From NCBI RefSeq assembly GCF_001463765.1, contig NZ_BBWK01000043.1, forward strand, positions 1 to 64,000: a stretch of DNA of 64,000 nt. The letters are read 5' to 3'. Positions 61,765 to 64,000 of the stretch are shown here, in pieces. The position numbers were made by a program, and so were the translations under genes. The notes below the pieces were generated by a model. That model was not told the origin of the DNA. It saw nothing but the letters and a program-made list of their open reading frames with translations, and searched no databases. Within the stretch, counting starts at the first letter, position 1; each line of letters begins with the position of its first letter. This stretch comes from Aureimonas sp. AU4. Lineage in GTDB: Bacteria; Pseudomonadota; Alphaproteobacteria; Rhizobiales; Rhizobiaceae.

Positions 61765-63045
61765 ATGCTCAACGCCCCCGTCCAAGTTCCCCTGGAGCCC
61801 GTCCTGGTCGATCCGCTGCCGCGTCGCATGACGGTCGGCGTCGATGTCGGCGGCGTGAAGGTCGGCGGCGGCGCCCCGGTCGTGGTGCAGTCCATGACCA
61901 ACACCGACACGGCCGACATCGACGCGACGGTGCGGCAGGTCGCCCAGCTCAGCCGCGCGGGCTCCGAGATCGTGCGCATCACGGTGGACCGTGACGAGTC
62001 GGCCGCCGCCGTCCCCCGCATCCGCGAGCGGCTCGACCGGCTGGGGCTTTCCGTGCCGCTCGTGGGCGACTTCCACTATATCGGCCACAAGCTTCTGGCC
62101 GACCATCCGGCCTGCGCCGAGGCGCTCGCCAAGTATCGCATCAATCCCGGCAATGTCGGCTTCAAGGACAAGAAGGACCGGCAGTTCGTCGAGATCGTGG
62201 AACAGGCGATCCGCTGGAACAAGCCCGTGCGCATCGGCGTCAACTGGGGCTCGCTCGATCAGGAGCTGCTGACGCGCCTGATGGACGCCAACGCCGCGCT
62301 GGCGACGCCCGCGCCCGCCCGAGCCGTGATGCGCGAGGCGATCATCCAGTCGGCGCTGCTCTCGGCCCAGCTCGCCGAGGAGACGGGGCTCGGGCGCGAC
62401 CGCATCCTCCTGTCGGCCAAGGTTTCCAACGTCCAGGACCTCATCGGCGTCTACCGCGACCTGTCGCGCCGGACCGACCACGCGCTCCATCTCGGCCTGA
62501 CGGAAGCGGGCATGGGCACGAAGGGCATCGTGGCGTCGGCCGCCTCGATGGGCATCCTCCTCCAGGAAGGCATCGGCGACACGATCCGCGTGTCGTTGAC
62601 GCCCGAGCCCGGCGGCGACCGCACGCGCGAGGTGCAGGTCGCGCAGGAGCTCCTGCAGACCATGGGCTTCCGGCAGTTCCTGCCCATCGTCGCGGCGTGC
62701 CCGGGCTGCGGACGCACGACCTCGACGCTGTTCCAGGAACTGGCCGAGACGATCCAGAGCGACATCCGGGAGAACATGCCGGTCTGGCGCGAGCGCTATC
62801 CCGGCGTCGAGGCCCTGTCGGTCGCCGTCATGGGCTGCATCGTCAACGGGCCTGGCGAGAGCAAGCACGCCGATATCGGCATCTCGCTGCCGGGCACCGC
62901 CGAGGTGCCCTCGGCGCCGGTCTACATGGACGGCGTGAAGGTCGCGACGCTGCGCGGCGCAACGATCGCCCAAGACTTCCACCAGATGGTGCTGCAGTAC
63001 ATCGAGCGCCGCTACGGGCGGCCCGCCACCGCCGCCGCGGAGTGA
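61765..63045 (+). CDS. ispG: 4-Hydroxy-3-methylbut-2-en-1-yl diphosphate synthase (IspG/GcpE)
   Basis: Iron-sulfur enzyme of the MEP isoprenoid pathway, converting MEcPP to HMBPP. 426 residues. [35 protein letters not shown] and [16 protein letters not shown] mark the TIM-barrel domain. The three [4Fe-4S] cysteines are C312 and C315 in CPGCGRTTS and C358 in [10 protein letters not shown]. The start is ATG 61765 with a GGAG site. The stop overlaps the GTG start of the lytic transglycosylase gene in GTGA, so an essential isoprenoid enzyme and a cell-wall enzyme are co-translated. Confidence 0.97.
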   Translation: MLNAPVQVPLEPVLVDPLPRRMTVGVDVGGVKVGGGAPVVVQSMTNTDTADIDATVRQVAQLSRAGSEIVRITVDRDESAAAVPRIRERLDRLGLSVPLVGDFHYIGHKLLADHPACAEALAKYRINPGNVGFKDKKDRQFVEIVEQAIRWNKPVRIGVNWGSLDQELLTRLMDANAALATPAPARAVMREAIIQSALLSAQLAEETGLGRDRILLSAKVSNVQDLIGVYRDLSRRTDHALHLGLTEAGMGTKGIVASAASMGILLQEGIGDTIRVSLTPEPGGDRTREVQVAQELLQTMGFRQFLPIVAACPGCGRTTSTLFQELAETIQSDIRENMPVWRERYPGVEALSVAVMGCIVNGPGESKHADIGISLPGTAEVPSAPVYMDGVKVATLRGATIAQDFHQMVLQYIERRYGRPATAAAE

Positions 63046-63893
63046 GACGCGCCGCCGCGCTCCTTCTCGCCGCGCTTCTGGCCGCCTCGCCCGCGCGGGC
63101 CGCGCAGCCCGAGCGCGCGGACGATCCGCGCGTCGCCGAGATCTGCGACCTGATCGAGGCGAACGCGAAGCTGGTGGGCATGGAGCCGGCCTTCTTCGCG
63201 CGCCTCATCTGGAAGGAGTCGCGCTTCGACGAGGGCGCGCGCTCGCCAGTGGGCGCGCTCGGCATCGCCCAGTTCATGCCCTACACCGCCAGGGAGCGGG
63301 GCCTCGGCAACCCGCTCGACAAGCGCGAGGCGCTGCGCCACTCGGCCGGATACCTCAAGGACCTACGCGCCGAGCTCGGCTCCTGGGGGCTGGCGGCGGC
63401 GGCCTATAACGGCGGCATCAACCGCGTGAAGCGCTGGATGGGCGGCGGCGGGCGCCTTCCCTTCGAGACCGAGGACTACGTCCTGTCGATCACAGCGCAG
63501 CCCGCCTCCTGGTTCCGCGAGGAGGCGGGGCGCGAGGCCGAGGTGACGCCGCTCGTCAAGGATCTCGACTTCGCGAGCGCCTGCCGCCGCCTGCCGATCC
63601 TGCCGACGCGCGCCGTCTTCGCGCTGGCCGAAAGCGCGCCGCTGCGGCCCTGGGGCGCGCAGGTCGCGGGCCATCCCAACGAGGCGATCGCGGTGCGCAT
63701 ATACCACCGCCTCCAGGACCAGTATCCGAAGGTGCTGGGCGGCATCACGCCGATCCTCCTGCGCTCTCGCCCCATCTCCGGCCCGCGCCGCATCACGGCC
63801 GTGCGCATCGGCGCCGACTCGCGCCGCGAGGCCGACGCCTTCTGCACGCGCTACCGCTCGGCGGGCGGAAGCTGCGTGGTGGTGAGGAACTGA
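63042..63893 (+). CDS. Lytic transglycosylase (SLT domain) with C-terminal SPOR-like region
   Basis: 283-residue exported murein enzyme that cleaves peptidoglycan glycan strands. The GTG start at 63042 gives a signal peptide, [20 protein letters not shown]. The SLT fold shows catalytic E59 in [15 protein letters not shown], then [20 protein letters not shown] and [16 protein letters not shown]. The last 35 residues ([27 protein letters not shown]) resemble a SPOR-type peptidoglycan-binding module. It overlaps ispG by four bases. The cysteine pair near the C-terminus could form a disulfide in the periplasm. Confidence 0.9.
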   Translation: MRRAAALLLAALLAASPARAAQPERADDPRVAEICDLIEANAKLVGMEPAFFARLIWKESRFDEGARSPVGALGIAQFMPYTARERGLGNPLDKREALRHSAGYLKDLRAELGSWGLAAAAYNGGINRVKRWMGGGGRLPFETEDYVLSITAQPASWFREEAGREAEVTPLVKDLDFASACRRLPILPTRAVFALAESAPLRPWGAQVAGHPNEAIAVRIYHRLQDQYPKVLGGITPILLRSRPISGPRRITAVRIGADSRREADAFCTRYRSAGGSCVVVRN

Positions 63894-63989
63894 GGGCGCG
63901 ATTTTGTCATGCCAACCTGAACTTCCTGGGTTCTGGTATGGCCATTTCGTCCGTCATGCAGATGTAGGCCAACATCTTAAGGATCGGCA

Positions 63990-64000
63990 ATGCCCGCCGT
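63990..64000 (+). CDS. Possible gene start at the right edge (partial)
   Basis: ATGCCCGCCGT at the very end is preceded, six bases upstream, by AAGGA, and follows about 100 less GC-rich bases that read as intergenic. It looks like the first codons (Met-Pro-Ala) of a rightward gene. Too little is present to suggest what it encodes. Confidence 0.35.

Overview
The window is chromosomal-looking DNA of a GC-rich alphaproteobacterium, most likely of the Hyphomicrobiales (Rhizobiales); a family cannot be fixed from sequence reading alone. Pointers are the interspersed urease operon, the membrane cytochrome c-type urate oxidase PuuD, ThuA/ThuB trehalose catabolism, the pseudoazurin, and a consensus-like EcfG general-stress promoter. 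No transposase, integrase, rRNA, tRNA or CRISPR array was seen.

Region 1 (1-5775) is a urease operon, ureB, ureC, DUF29, ureE, ureF, ureG, broken by a reversed pair of small secreted-protein genes between ureB and ureC. ureA and ureD are not in the window and would have to lie upstream. A diguanylate cyclase follows (5884-7098).

Region 2 (7103-23730) is a purine catabolism locus. A leftward operon encodes a PuuE-UraD fusion, allantoicase and ureidoglycolate lyase. The divergent rightward genes encode HIU hydrolase, XdhABC, a BMP-type ABC importer, PuuD and guanine deaminase. With urease this covers guanine/xanthine to urate, allantoin, allantoate, glyoxylate, urea and ammonia. An FAH-family hydrolase closes the region.

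Region 3 (23732-50176) is alpha-glucan/trehalose metabolism in two rightward blocks: glgE, treS-maltokinase, glgB and an aldo/keto reductase; then treZ, malQ, treY, thuA, thuB. The first block is preceded by a GGAAC-N17-CGTT promoter. Together the genes can convert trehalose to maltose-1-phosphate and branched glucan, turn glucan back into trehalose, and oxidise trehalose. Between the blocks sits a leftward island of a second diguanylate cyclase, a small transglutaminase-like protein, a circularly permuted ATP-grasp/alpha-E fusion and a giant transglutaminase/DUF2126 protein, with a divergent zinc-ribbon metallopeptidase. This is the predicted, experimentally little-understood amidoligase/peptide-modification system and the best candidate here for unexplored biology.

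Region 4 (50651-64000) is mixed: an EamA transporter, a glyoxalase-like protein, a Tat-exported subunit with a GMC oxidoreductase carrying a C-x5-C-x3-C motif and a pseudoazurin (a probable periplasmic dehydrogenase module), a ribbon-helix-helix protein divergent from pyruvate carboxylase, a DeoR regulator with an MFS transporter, a 52-residue membrane protein, ispG and a lytic transglycosylase.

Almost all genes are tightly packed, with many ATGA/GTGA stop-start overlaps that imply translational coupling. All calls come from reading the sequence; no database search was run.
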